Assembly: GCA_045605445.1 (NCBI GenBank)
Contig: JAZUPZ010000022.1
Location: 1 to 49,533, forward strand
Direction: 5' to 3'
DNA length: 49,533 nucleotides
DNA from: CAZMHL01 sp045605445
Lineage (GTDB): Bacteria; Bacillota; Clostridia; RGIG6154
Of this stretch, positions 32,824 to 42,415 are shown in pieces (position 1 is the stretch's first letter; each line of letters begins with the position of its first letter). A model generated the notes under the pieces. It saw only the letters and a list, made by a program, of their open reading frames with translations, made no database searches and was not told the origin of the DNA. The translations under genes were made by a program, and so were the position numbers.

Positions 32824-35800
32824 ATGAAAAGAAAAATTTTAAGCTTCGTAGTTTTGTCGGTAATAATTTTAAATCTCTTTATAATTCCTGCGGGTGCCGC
32901 ATCGGCAGCATCGGGCACTTGCGGAGAAAATTTAACATGGATTCTTGAAAGTGACGGCACCCTTTCCATAAGCGGAACAGGTGCAATGACTGACTGGGGT
33001 TCAAATATTGCTCCCTGGTACTCCCAACGAGCATCTGTTAAGAAAGTTGTAATAAAAAATGGTGTAACCGGTGTAGGAGGATATGCTTTTTATGACTGTA
33101 CAAATTTAAAAAGTGTAACCTTTTCGGAAAGTATAGTCAGGGTTGGTAAGTATGCATTCAAAAATTGCACGGGGTTAACGACTATAAATCTTCCCAGTAG
33201 CGTGACAGATGTGGATTGTGAGGCATTTTATAATACGGGGTATTATAACAATAGTGCTAACTGGGAAGATGGGGTTCTCTATATAGGTAACCATCTTGTA
33301 AAAGCCAAGGATAGTGTTTCGGGACATTATACAGTTAAAGAAGGAACCTTAAGTATCAATTACGGAGCATTTGTCTATTGTAAAAACTTAACAAACATAA
33401 CTTTCCCGGAAAGCCTGATATCTGTAAAAGAACGAGCTTTCAGAGGTTGTACCGGCTTAACTGAGGTTGTAATACCAAATGGTGTTACAAGTATCGGTGA
33501 ATGGGCGTTTATGGAGTGTACCGCTTTAACTTATATAGTTATTCCAGATAGTGTGACAAAAATCGGTGGTTCTGCATTTTATGAATCGGGATATTACAAA
33601 AATGAAAACAATTGGGAAAATGGTGTTTTATATATTGGCAACCACTTGATCAATACAAAAACTACAATTTCAGGTTCATATGCTGTAAAAGAAGGAACTG
33701 TATCTCTTGCGGTTTACGCCTTTCAGAATTGTTCTGCTTTGACAAATGTAACTATTCCTGAAAGCATAAAAAGTATAGGTGAGTATGCCTTTCAGAATTG
33801 TGCAGGTTTAGAAGAAATAACTATTCCGGGTAGCGTGAAAAGTATAAATAATGATACGTTTCAGAATTGTACAGGTTTAACAAATGTTACCTTAAGCAAA
33901 GGTGTGACTGATATAGGCTGGGAAGTGTTTTACGGGTGTAGTAATCTGAAAAAAGTATCAATTCCTGATAGTGTAACAAGTATAGGAAACAGCGCCTTTG
34001 CCCGTTGCACAGCTCTGAATAACATAAAAATTCCGAGCAGTGTAAAAGAACTGGGAATTTCTGTATTTCAGCAGTGTACGTCGCTTACTGATATAACTCT
34101 TCCGAATAGTATAATAAGTATGGGGTACGGTGTGTTCAGCAGTTGTTCCGCCTTAAAAAACGTTACGCTTCCTGAAAATATAACAGGTATACCTAATAAT
34201 ACATTTTACGGTTGTACAAGTCTTATGGGTGTAATAATTCCCGATAAGGTAACAACCATAGGTTCACAGGCTTTCAGAAATTGTACGGCTTTGATAAATA
34301 TAACCATTCCGGATAGTGTAACGAGCATTGATAGTTATGCATATTATGGCTGTTCCGCTTTGACGGGAATAACTGTTCCCGATAGTGTTACAAGTGTGGG
34401 ATGGTACTCGTTTTACGGATGCTCCTCTTTGGAAACTGTTAGTTTGTCTGAAAATCTTACAGTAATAGATTCTTACTTGTTTGACGGTTGTCTGAAACTG
34501 AAAAGTATAACTGTACCTCATAGTGTAACAAAAATAGGAAGCTATGCGTTTAACGGCTGTACAAATTTGGAAGCTGTTAACATAGGGGGCGGAACCACAA
34601 ATATAGACTGGTATGCTTTCAGTTCCTGTTCTAACCTTGAAAATATAAATGTTTCTGTAAATAACAGTACATATTCGTCTGTTGGCGGTGTTGTATATAA
34701 TAAAGAAAAAACGGAACTTATCAGATGCCCTGTAGGCAAAACAGGAGAGTTGATAATTCCTGATGCGGTAACGAGTATAAAACCGTATGCCTTCAGCGGC
34801 TGTGCAAAACTGGAGAAAATTGTTGTAGGTAATGGTATAACAAACATAGTAGGTAATACTTTTTCCGGATGCAATTCCCCTTTGGAAATAACTATTCCAA
34901 AGGATGCAACTGTTATACAAGATATGGCTTTTCAAAACTGCAAAGGTTTAACGGATATAATTATTCCCGATGGAGTAACAACCATAGGAAACAGTGCATT
35001 TTCCGGATGTACAGGATTAAAAAGTATAACAATTCCGAGCAGTGTAACAAGTATAAAAAACAGTGCTTTTTCTCAGTGTTTAGCATTAACAGATGTACAC
35101 TATACCGGAACTATGGACCAGTGGTGGGAGATTACAATCAACACAGGCGGTAACAGTAAGCTTATAAATGCCACAATTCATACCGTTGGTGATGATGAAA
35201 GCTTTGATGTTGAATCCGGCTCCTGCGGTGAAAATGTGAATTGGGTTCTTGATTCTGAGGGTACTCTTACTATCAGCGGCAGCGGTGATATGGAAAATTA
35301 TGAGTCGGGTACAAGAACTCCCTGGTTTTCAAGAAGAGGGTATATCAAAAAGGTTGTAATTGAAAACGGAGTAACCGGTATTGGAGACTATGCATTTTTC
35401 GCGTGCGAAGTATTAAATGAGGTATCTGTTCCAAACAGTGTGACAAGTATAGGCAAGATGGCATTCGACGGTGACGACAGCCTTACGGAAATAATCATTC
35501 CCGAAAGTGTGAAAACAATTGGTTACAGGGCTTTTGGTTATTGTGAAAATTTAACAAATATAACTATGCCTGATACGGTAACAGATATTGGCGGAAGTGT
35601 AATATTCGGAACCGGATATTATAACGATGAAAGTAACTGGGAAAATGAAGTTTTGTATTTAGGTAATCATCTGATAGAGGCGAGAGCTGCGCTTTCAGGA
35701 ACTTATGAAATTAAAAATGGAACTGTTGGTATAGCACAGGTTGCTTTTATGCAGTGTGATTATCTGACAGAAGTAATTATGCCAAACAGCATTACTGTTG

Positions 35801-37785
35801 TAGGCAAATCAGCATTTTCGGGATGCTTTGGCCTGGAAAGGGTAGTGTTGTCAAACAATCTTACAACTATAGGAAAATATGTGTTCGCCAATTGCTGTTC
35901 CTTGACAAGTATAACCCTTGCGGAAAGTACACCACGAATGATGTTTTTCAGCAGAAGAGCAGTAAATCTGACAATTCCGGACAGTATAACGAACATAGAA
36001 GACGGAGCATTCTCTTATTGTGAGAACATTACCTCTTTAACTGTTCCTGACAGTGTGAAAACATTAGGCGAATCTTCATTTGGCAATTGTGTGAATTTAA
36101 CAAGTGTGTCGCTGGGAAATGGCATTGAAAATGTAGGTGATTCTGCATTTTTAGGATGCAACAATCTGGTTGAAGTGAATTTTTCAGGAACAAAAGAGCA
36201 GTGGAAAAAGGTGAAGTTTGGTAAAAACAACGAAACTGTTACAAATGCAACGGTTTATTTTAACGGAGAAAGCACAGAAGAGCCTGACGGGCCGACAGAA
36301 CCCGATGAGCCTGATGTTCCCATTGAGCCGGAAGAACCTGAAAAAATATACAGAATAGGTCTTGATGCCGACGGCTATTACAGATATTATATCGACGGTG
36401 TTGTACAAACAAAATGGCAGGTGGCTGCAGACGGATATAAATACTATTTTTCTACTTCTTCATCAAAATACGGAGCGGCAATGACCGGAACAAATATTAA
36501 AATCGGAAGTTCATATTATGATTTTACCCAAGACGGAAAACTTATAGAAAGCTATGATGCAAGCGGTGCCCCTGTTTTGTATTACGATGAAACAATGGAT
36601 ATAAGATTGCTTGTTACTTACGATTATAAAACAAATGGCGGAACAGCATCAGATGCGGAAAATACAAAAGTTTTTAAGGGCGAACTTGCTGATTTAACTG
36701 CGACTGCTGAAAAGGAAGGCTATACCTTTGTTGGCTGGAACACCGATAAGAATGCAACTAATGGTCTTGAAACATATAGCGTAACAGGTAATGTGACCTT
36801 ATATGCAATTTATGAAAAGAATGCTGAAGAGGACCTTCTCAACGGCGTGATATTATGCGATGACGGCTATTACAGATACTATGTTGAAGGTGAAATTAAG
36901 ACCGGATGGCAAATAACTCCCGACGGATATAAATACTATTTCTCCTCCTCTGCTTCAAAATACGGTGCCGCAATGACCGGAACAAACAAAAAAATCGGAA
37001 GTGCATATTATGATTTTACCGAAGAGGGAAAGCTTATTGAAGGTTATGATGAAAACGGAAATCCGATTCTTTTCAGAAGCCTTAACGGATTTATAACCGA
37101 TGAAAAGGGAATAACAAGATATTACGTTGATAATGAATATGTTATAGGCTGGAATTATATTAACGGATATAAATACTATTTTTCAAAATCAAACGGAAGA
37201 ATGCTTACGGGATTCACACAAATAGGAAGCCTTAAGTATAATCTTGATGTTGACGGTCATTGGATTGGTTATTATCAGACAGAGTACACCGAAGAGGAAT
37301 CACCAAAAGCAACAGAGGTTGTAAAAGACTCCGATGGAAAATACAGATACTATGTAAACGGAGAAACTTTTAAAGGATGGAAGGTTCTTAAGGCAGAAAA
37401 CGGTTATTATAAGTATTATTTTTCAAAAAGCGATGGCGGAGCGGTAACGACCTATGCAACTCAGGTGGGAAGTGAGGTTTACGATTTCAGACCAACGGGA
37501 ACCCTTATAACCGTAACAAGAGATGAAAACGGAAATGCGGTAATGTCAGATTACAAGCTTTCCCTTGAACAGGGTGCAAAGAACGGAATAGTTCTTGATG
37601 CCGACGGAAAATACAGATATTATATCGATGGAGAATATCAGACCGGTTGGCAGGACGTAAACGGAAACAGATATCTGTTTAAAAAGGCCGATGGCTCAGC
37701 AATCACTACAACGAATTACAGATACGGAAGTTATTATTATAACTTCAGTGAAGACGGAAAGCTTCTTTCAAAGAAAAAAGCGTAA
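32824..37785 (+). CDS. BspA-type leucine-rich-repeat surface protein with cell-wall-binding repeats
   Basis: A 1653-residue exported protein. Its signal peptide is residues ~1-27. Two complete BspA/LRR_5 domains follow, ~30-785 and ~796-1148. Each opens with a GTCGENLTWILESDGTL-like cap and an APWYS/TPWFS turn, and each closes with a QW-type cap followed by INATIH/TNATVYF. Three ~45-residue modules (WEDGVLYIGNHL type) interrupt the LRRs. An acidic, proline-rich linker (~1149-1172) leads to five aromatic cell-wall-binding-like repeats (YRYYIDG...GYKYYF). An InlB-type B repeat (GYTFVGWNTDKNA) sits between the first and second of these. It probably adheres to host or bacterial surfaces; the LRR residues 1036-1047 are out of register (see findings). 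Confidence 0.9.
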   Translation: MKRKILSFVVLSVIILNLFIIPAGAASAASGTCGENLTWILESDGTLSISGTGAMTDWGSNIAPWYSQRASVKKVVIKNGVTGVGGYAFYDCTNLKSVTFSESIVRVGKYAFKNCTGLTTINLPSSVTDVDCEAFYNTGYYNNSANWEDGVLYIGNHLVKAKDSVSGHYTVKEGTLSINYGAFVYCKNLTNITFPESLISVKERAFRGCTGLTEVVIPNGVTSIGEWAFMECTALTYIVIPDSVTKIGGSAFYESGYYKNENNWENGVLYIGNHLINTKTTISGSYAVKEGTVSLAVYAFQNCSALTNVTIPESIKSIGEYAFQNCAGLEEITIPGSVKSINNDTFQNCTGLTNVTLSKGVTDIGWEVFYGCSNLKKVSIPDSVTSIGNSAFARCTALNNIKIPSSVKELGISVFQQCTSLTDITLPNSIISMGYGVFSSCSALKNVTLPENITGIPNNTFYGCTSLMGVIIPDKVTTIGSQAFRNCTALINITIPDSVTSIDSYAYYGCSALTGITVPDSVTSVGWYSFYGCSSLETVSLSENLTVIDSYLFDGCLKLKSITVPHSVTKIGSYAFNGCTNLEAVNIGGGTTNIDWYAFSSCSNLENINVSVNNSTYSSVGGVVYNKEKTELIRCPVGKTGELIIPDAVTSIKPYAFSGCAKLEKIVVGNGITNIVGNTFSGCNSPLEITIPKDATVIQDMAFQNCKGLTDIIIPDGVTTIGNSAFSGCTGLKSITIPSSVTSIKNSAFSQCLALTDVHYTGTMDQWWEITINTGGNSKLINATIHTVGDDESFDVESGSCGENVNWVLDSEGTLTISGSGDMENYESGTRTPWFSRRGYIKKVVIENGVTGIGDYAFFACEVLNEVSVPNSVTSIGKMAFDGDDSLTEIIIPESVKTIGYRAFGYCENLTNITMPDTVTDIGGSVIFGTGYYNDESNWENEVLYLGNHLIEARAALSGTYEIKNGTVGIAQVAFMQCDYLTEVIMPNSITVVGKSAFSGCFGLERVVLSNNLTTIGKYVFANCCSLTSITLAESTPRMMFFSRRAVNLTIPDSITNIEDGAFSYCENITSLTVPDSVKTLGESSFGNCVNLTSVSLGNGIENVGDSAFLGCNNLVEVNFSGTKEQWKKVKFGKNNETVTNATVYFNGESTEEPDGPTEPDEPDVPIEPEEPEKIYRIGLDADGYYRYYIDGVVQTKWQVAADGYKYYFSTSSSKYGAAMTGTNIKIGSSYYDFTQDGKLIESYDASGAPVLYYDETMDIRLLVTYDYKTNGGTASDAENTKVFKGELADLTATAEKEGYTFVGWNTDKNATNGLETYSVTGNVTLYAIYEKNAEEDLLNGVILCDDGYYRYYVEGEIKTGWQITPDGYKYYFSSSASKYGAAMTGTNKKIGSAYYDFTEEGKLIEGYDENGNPILFRSLNGFITDEKGITRYYVDNEYVIGWNYINGYKYYFSKSNGRMLTGFTQIGSLKYNLDVDGHWIGYYQTEYTEEESPKATEVVKDSDGKYRYYVNGETFKGWKVLKAENGYYKYYFSKSDGGAVTTYATQVGSEVYDFRPTGTLITVTRDENGNAVMSDYKLSLEQGAKNGIVLDADGKYRYYIDGEYQTGWQDVNGNRYLFKKADGSAITTTNYRYGSYYYNFSEDGKLLSKKKA

Positions 37786-37812
37786 ACATCGGGTGATTAA
37801 AAACGAAATATC

Positions 37813-37850
37813 AAGAAAACAGACTGTAATATTACAGCCTGTTTTCTTTT
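37813..37850 (+). terminator. Rho-independent terminator after the LRR gene
   Basis: aagaaaacag (37813-37822) pairs with ctgttttctt (37839-37848). An inner palindrome (37824-37837) extends the stem past one A/C mismatch; T-rich sequence follows. Confidence 0.8.
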
Positions 37851-37915
37851 CTTTATCGCAAAATATGACGCTATTTTCACCATTATGATTCTATAATTTA
37901 ATTGAGGTGATTTTT

Positions 37916-38293
37916 GTGACATCAAATGATAGTGTAAGAAAATTGTGTAATACCATTGAAAAATATTATAAAAGAAACAAAAGCCTGGCTGACACATTGA
38001 GCAAATGCGAAAGCAGCATGGGAAAGGTGGTCAGAAGCGTTACAAAGTCTGCAACTCAGTGCGGATGTATAGAATATTCCGCCAAAAAACAAAAGTTTTC
38101 TCTGGATGCCCCTATGAAAAGTCTTATGGAGGGACAGTTGTGCGAAGAATGTCTTGATATAATAAAAACAGAAGCAGGGCAGCTTCTGTTTTATGTATTT
38201 GCTCTTTGTATGGAGCTTGGAATTGATGTAAACGAGCTTATAGAAAAAGAATCATATACGGTGAAAATGCTGGGCAAATTTAATTTGAGATAA
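37916..38293 (+). CDS. Conserved clostridial protein with paired cysteines, possibly MazG-like
   Basis: A 125-residue cytoplasmic protein I cannot name with confidence. The first 45 residues are basic and helical. A CGC (49-51) and a CEEC (76-79) motif follow, then a predicted helix (86-110: EAGQLLFYVFALCMELGIDVNELI) that looks like the C-terminal helix of MazG-type all-alpha NTP pyrophosphohydrolases. The E-x2-E residues of true MazG are only partly evident, so an enzymatic role is not claimed. GTG at 37916 is chosen because gaggtg (37904-37909) is correctly spaced; the GTG at 37907 lies inside it. The gene overlaps the convergent radA end by 14 bp. Confidence 0.65.
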   Translation: MTSNDSVRKLCNTIEKYYKRNKSLADTLSKCESSMGKVVRSVTKSATQCGCIEYSAKKQKFSLDAPMKSLMEGQLCEECLDIIKTEAGQLLFYVFALCMELGIDVNELIEKESYTVKMLGKFNLR

Positions 38294-39626
38294 CGTCAAT
38301 GGCATCCTTTAATGATTTAACACCAATAACCCCGGTTTTATCCGTGAGAGATTTCAGGTTTGAATAGGGAATAATAACTCTGTTAAAACCGAGCTTTAAA
38401 GCTTCTTTAACTCTTGCAGCAATGTTTGAAACAGGCCTTATTTCTCCCGAAAGTCCTACTTCACCAACAACAAGAGTTTTACTGTCAATAATAATATCCT
38501 TATAGTTTGAATATATTGAAAGTGCAATGGCAAGGTCTGATGAAGGCTCGGAAAGGCGCAACCCTCCTGCAATGTTAAGATAAGTGTCGTAGTTTGAAAG
38601 GTTGATTCTGAATCTTTTTTCAAGAACTGCAAGCAAAAGAACAACTCTGTTGTAATCAACGCCTGCCGCTGTTCTTCTGGGGGCAGGAAAGAAGGTAGGA
38701 GTAACAAGAGCCTGAACCTCGGTCAGAATCGGTCTTGTACCTTCAATGGTGCAGGTGATACAGCTTCCCGAGTTGTAAAACTCGTGGTTTTCAAGAAGTG
38801 CGGTAGAAGGGTTTTCAACATTTGAAAGACCTTTGTCTCCCATTTCGAAAATGCCAACCTCGTTTGTTGAACCAAAACGGTTTTTAACTGCACGCAGAAC
38901 ACGGAAATTATTATTGTTTTCACCTTCAAAATACAAAACACAGTCAACCATATGTTCTAAAACTCTCGGTCCTGCAATGTTACCGTCTTTGGTAACATGA
39001 CCTACTATAAAAATAGTGGTGTTGCTCAACTTGGCTGCTCTCATAAGTGCGTGAGTAACCTCTCTTATCTGGCTGACTGTTCCGGGAGCAGAAGAGAGAT
39101 CATCGGAGCTTATAGTCTGAACCGAGTCAACAATGGCAACCCTTGGGTTTGTTTTTTCAATAGCACTTGTGACATTTTCAAGATTTGTCGTGCAAAGAAG
39201 AGAAAGGGCGGGATTGGTAATTTCAAGACGTTCTGCACGAAGCTTTATCTGCTTTGCCGACTCTTCCCCGGATATGTATAAAACGTTGTCATTAAGATAT
39301 TGGCAAATCTGCAACAGTAAGGTCGATTTTCCAATTCCCGGTTCACCGCCGATAAGAACAAGCGAGCCCTGAACAATTCCACCGCCGAGAACTCTGTCAA
39401 GCTCGGAAATTCCGCTTGAATATCTTGTTTCTCTGTCGGTTTTAACCTCTGAAAGAGGAGTAGGCTCCTGATAGGAAGAAATTGTTTTAGAAGCAGTTTT
39501 TGCTGTACTTTCGCTGACAATTTCTTCATTCATTGTGTTCCAGCTTCCGCAGTCAGGACACTTTCCCGACCATTTCGGAGAAGTTGAACCGCAATTTGAA
39601 CAAACGTAAATAGCTTTGTTTTTCAA
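38280..39626 (-). CDS. radA: DNA repair protein RadA (Sms)
   Basis: A hexameric helicase-like protein that helps process recombination intermediates. It is 448 residues. The N-terminal zinc finger CSNCGSTSPKWSGKCPDCGSW (first part CSNCGSTSPKW) is followed by the RecA-like ATPase with Walker A GGEPGIGKST. The RadA-specific KNRFGSTNEVG motif and a C-terminal Lon-protease-like domain (AGGLRLSEPSSDLAI) are also present. The frame extends to 39698, but a TTG at 39626 with aaaggagac gives the family-typical K-N-K...YVCSNCG start. TTG start inferred. Confidence 0.95.
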   Translation of the reverse strand: MKNKAIYVCSNCGSTSPKWSGKCPDCGSWNTMNEEIVSESTAKTASKTISSYQEPTPLSEVKTDRETRYSSGISELDRVLGGGIVQGSLVLIGGEPGIGKSTLLLQICQYLNDNVLYISGEESAKQIKLRAERLEITNPALSLLCTTNLENVTSAIEKTNPRVAIVDSVQTISSDDLSSAPGTVSQIREVTHALMRAAKLSNTTIFIVGHVTKDGNIAGPRVLEHMVDCVLYFEGENNNNFRVLRAVKNRFGSTNEVGIFEMGDKGLSNVENPSTALLENHEFYNSGSCITCTIEGTRPILTEVQALVTPTFFPAPRRTAAGVDYNRVVLLLAVLEKRFRINLSNYDTYLNIAGGLRLSEPSSDLAIALSIYSNYKDIIIDSKTLVVGEVGLSGEIRPVSNIAARVKEALKLGFNRVIIPYSNLKSLTDKTGVIGVKSLKDAIDVISN

Positions 39627-39705
39627 AATAATGTCTCCTTTGGGTTTTGTATATCTATACTTTACAATATTTTGCGTATAAAGTAAAGAAAAAAACAAAA
39701 AATCC

Positions 39706-39734
39706 TTGCTTTTTGTTCGTTTATGGTGTATTAT
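39706..39734 (+). promoter_or_regulatory. Sigma-A promoter for the glycosyltransferase
   Basis: TTGCTT (39706-39711), a 17-nt spacer and TATTAT (39729-39734), about 40 bp before the start. Confidence 0.5.
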
Positions 39735-39774
39735 ATATGAGGTATAAAAATGTAAAACTTTGTTGAGGTGGAAA

Positions 39775-41025
39775 ATGGAGAACTTCTTATATGTGTTTAG
39801 TATGATACTTCAGATATCTATGCTTGCTATCGGTTGTTATTATACTGTTATCTCATTGGCAGGATGTCTTTTCAAAAAAGAACCCGTATGCAAAAATGAA
39901 ACAAATAATGTTCACAAGTTTGCTTTGGTTGCCGCTGCTCACGATGAGGAGGTAGTAATCGCAAATCTTGTTGATTCGTTGAAAAACCTGAACTATCCCG
40001 AGGATTCTTTTGATGTTTTTGTTATAGCAGATAACTGCACAGACAAAACTGCGGAAGTTGCAAGAGAACACGGTGCAAGAGTTTACGAGAGAACAAATGA
40101 CGAACTTAAAGGAAAGGGCCATGCTCTTGACTGGATGTTTGAACAGATATATAAAATGGAAGAAAATTACGATGCTATTTGTGTGTTTGATGCAGATAAT
40201 ATCGTTCATCCTGAGTTTCTTAATAAAATGAACAGACAGTTTAACAGAGGCTATAAAGCTGTTCAGGGATACATTGACACAAAGAATCCTTACGATTCAT
40301 GGATTTCTCTTTCAAATGCAATTTCCTTCTGGACAATCAACAGAACTTTCCAGTATGCAAGATATGCTCTGGGAATGTGCTGTCAGCTTTGCGGAACCGG
40401 TTTTGCTGTTGCAACCTCAGTTCTCAAGAAAATCGGTTGGGGAGCTACCTGTCTTGCAGAAGATATGGAATTCACAATGAAGCTTACTCTTAATGATATA
40501 AAGGTTGGTTGGGCACACGACGCTGTTGTTTACGACGAAAAACCTCTTACCTTTTCTCAGTCATATAAACAGAGAGTAAGATGGATGCAGGGCCATGCCG
40601 ATGTATTGAGCAGATTTTTCGGAAAGCTCATTAAGAAGGGAATTAAGGAACGTAAGCTTATTCCTATCGACTGTGCTTGCTATTTGTTCCAGCCGATAAG
40701 AATGGTAGCTCTTTGCTACATTACCTTTATGGGCTTCGGTCTTACTTTCTATCCTGATCTTATCAACAGCTATTTCAGCTTCGGAAATGTTCTTCCGTGG
40801 TACGTGTGGGATACGGTGGTAGTAATGCAATTTGCCTTTGTTCCTTTTGTATTGTGCTTTGAAGGCAAAATGAACTGGAAGGTTATAAAGGGATATATTC
40901 CTTACTATATTTATACCTTTACCTGGTTCCCGATTGCAGTTGTCGGACTGTTCAAGAAAAACAATAAAGAGTGGTTCCATACTCAGCATACAAGAACAAT
41001 TACCATTAAGGATATGGAAAAATAA
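39775..41025 (+). CDS. Family 2 glycosyltransferase, processive type, membrane-bound
   Basis: A 417-residue polysaccharide synthase-like enzyme. One N-terminal membrane helix (~4-28) is followed by the GT-A domain: AAHDEEVVIANLV, IADNCTDKT, FDADNIV (DxD), CLAEDMEF (the acid/base Asp region) and QRVRWMQGH, the QxxRW acceptor motif. Three to four C-terminal helices would form the transport channel. It resembles BcsA/HAS/PgaC type synthases; the polymer cannot be predicted. ATG at 39775 follows gaggtgg. It is a single gene, followed by a terminator. Confidence 0.88.
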   Translation: MENFLYVFSMILQISMLAIGCYYTVISLAGCLFKKEPVCKNETNNVHKFALVAAAHDEEVVIANLVDSLKNLNYPEDSFDVFVIADNCTDKTAEVAREHGARVYERTNDELKGKGHALDWMFEQIYKMEENYDAICVFDADNIVHPEFLNKMNRQFNRGYKAVQGYIDTKNPYDSWISLSNAISFWTINRTFQYARYALGMCCQLCGTGFAVATSVLKKIGWGATCLAEDMEFTMKLTLNDIKVGWAHDAVVYDEKPLTFSQSYKQRVRWMQGHADVLSRFFGKLIKKGIKERKLIPIDCACYLFQPIRMVALCYITFMGFGLTFYPDLINSYFSFGNVLPWYVWDTVVVMQFAFVPFVLCFEGKMNWKVIKGYIPYYIYTFTWFPIAVVGLFKKNNKEWFHTQHTRTITIKDMEK

Positions 41026-41039
41026 AATCGTAAAATTCA

Positions 41040-41065
41040 TAAACCCACACCAAAGTGTGGGTTTA
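41040..41065 (+). terminator. Terminator-like hairpin after the glycosyltransferase
   Basis: aaacccacac (41041-41050) pairs with gtgtgggttt (41055-41064); the trailing T-run is short. Confidence 0.65.
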
Positions 41066-41088
41066 TTTAAAAAGGAAGGTGATTGATA

Positions 41089-41379
41089 ATGGCTGAAAAG
41101 AAAAATGCTGAAAACATCCTCGAGCTTTATGACGAAGAAGGAAACTGCTATTCCTTTGAAGTTATGGATATAATCGAATACGAAAAAGAAAACTACGGAG
41201 TTCTTTTTCCGCTTACAAAAGGTATAAACGAATATGTGATAATCAGATATGTGTGCGTTGCGGATGAAGAAAACGAAATTGATGAATTTGAAGCGGTTGA
41301 TAATATAGACATAATCAATCACATTTTCGAAGAATTCAAAAAAAGAAACAAACATATTTTCAGAAAGAAAAAAGATTGA
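41089..41379 (+). CDS. DUF1292-family protein
   Basis: A 96-residue acidic protein of the DUF1292 (YrzB-like) family: ILELYDEEGNCYSFEVMDII is the family strand pattern and EYVIIRYV the second part, with a basic C-terminus RKKKD. The function is unknown. The ATG at 41089 is used, with aaggaagg upstream; a TTG at 41083 is possible. In Firmicutes this family often follows the RuvX gene, which is not here. Confidence 0.85.
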   Translation: MAEKKNAENILELYDEEGNCYSFEVMDIIEYEKENYGVLFPLTKGINEYVIIRYVCVADEENEIDEFEAVDNIDIINHIFEEFKKRNKHIFRKKKD

Positions 41380-41400
41380 ACACAGTTCAATCTTTTTTTA
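41366..41400. terminator. Bidirectional terminator between DUF1292 and tsaD
   Basis: aaagattgaa (41371-41380) pairs with ttcaatcttt (41386-41395). T-run to the right and A-run to the left serve both convergent genes. Confidence 0.88.
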
Positions 41401-41401
41401 T

Positions 41402-42415
41402 CTATATATTATCAATCGGAAGATAGGGAATTGCATTTAAATCCATCCCTTTGAAATCCCTGTCTTTGTAGTAGTGATATGCTGCAGCACCAATCATTGC
41501 CGCATTGTCAGTACAGTAAACGGGGAGGGGACAAATGAATTCCATGCCGTTTTCTTTTGCTGTTTTTTCAAAGCTGGCACGAAGGGCAGAATTCGAAGCT
41601 ACACCGCCTGCAATGGCAACCTTTTTTACCTTTGCTTGTTTTGCTCCTTTGAAGGTGTTTTCCGTAAGAATATCAACAACAGTTTTCTGGAAGCTTGCGG
41701 CTACATCCTCCGTTATGATTTCTTCCCCTTTCTGGTCAGCTTTATGACAGTAATTTATAATAGCGGTTTTAATTCCGCTGAAGGAGAAATCGAGTGTCTC
41801 CTCGTGGAAGTTCGGCTTTGTAATCGTAATATTTGCATTTCCGCTTTGAGCCGCTTTGTCAATGCTTGGTCCGCCGGGATAGGAAAGTCCTAACACTCTT
41901 GCAACTTTGTCATATGCTTCTCCTGCGGCATCGTCTCTTGTTTTGCCTAAAATTTTATATTTTCTGTAGTCTTCAACCAAAACAATGTGGCTGTGTCCTC
42001 CTGATGCAACAAGGCATACAAAAGGAGGGGTAAGTCCCATCAGATAGTTTGCTGAAATATGTCCTTCTATATGATGAACTCCGATAAGCGGTTTTCCCGA
42101 AGCAAATGCAAAGGATTTTGCATATGAAAGTCCTACAAGGAGAGAACCTACAAGACCGGGAGCATATGTAACTGCAACGGCATCAATGTCGTCCATAGTG
42201 CAGTTGGCATCTGAAAGGGCACTTTTTACAACTTCGTCTATTACCTCAATATGAAGTCTTGAGGCAACCTCAGGAACAACTCCGCCGTATTTTTTGTGAA
42301 GCTCCGCCTGGGAATTTATAACATTAGAAAGAACTTTAGTTCCGTCTTCAACAACTGCTGCTGCAGTTTCGTCGCAGGAACTCTCGATGGCAAGTATTTT
42401 AATCAATTTTTTCAA
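41402..42415 (-). CDS. tsaD: tRNA N6-adenosine threonylcarbamoyltransferase
   Basis: Transfers the threonylcarbamoyl group to A37 of ANN-decoding tRNAs, with TsaB and TsaE. It is 337 residues with the ASKHA fold. ILAIESSCDETAAAVVEDG is the start; HHIEGH carries the metal-binding histidines; VASGGHSHIV, GGVASNSALR and the C-terminal CTDNAAMIG (third metal ligand) follow. It is the last gene of a seven-gene t6A cluster on the minus strand and overlaps rimI by 17 bp. Confidence 0.97.
   Translation of the reverse strand: MKKLIKILAIESSCDETAAAVVEDGTKVLSNVINSQAELHKKYGGVVPEVASRLHIEVIDEVVKSALSDANCTMDDIDAVAVTYAPGLVGSLLVGLSYAKSFAFASGKPLIGVHHIEGHISANYLMGLTPPFVCLVASGGHSHIVLVEDYRKYKILGKTRDDAAGEAYDKVARVLGLSYPGGPSIDKAAQSGNANITITKPNFHEETLDFSFSGIKTAIINYCHKADQKGEEIITEDVAASFQKTVVDILTENTFKGAKQAKVKKVAIAGGVASNSALRASFEKTAKENGMEFICPLPVYCTDNAAMIGAAAYHYYKDRDFKGMDLNAIPYLPIDNI

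Noticed and set aside
34264..34935. A 223-codon antisense reading frame in the LRR gene
   Set aside because: It mirrors the repeats of the coding strand, has no ribosome-binding site and no recognisable domain.
33000..36200. Dense direct repeats that might suggest a CRISPR or satellite array
   Set aside because: They are codon-phased, variable LRR_5 units within one long reading frame, without constant repeat/spacer lengths.
40561..41355. A 264-codon antisense reading frame over the glycosyltransferase end and DUF1292 gene
   Set aside because: It crosses a terminator and two well-supported genes and has a Phe/Ile-rich shadow composition.
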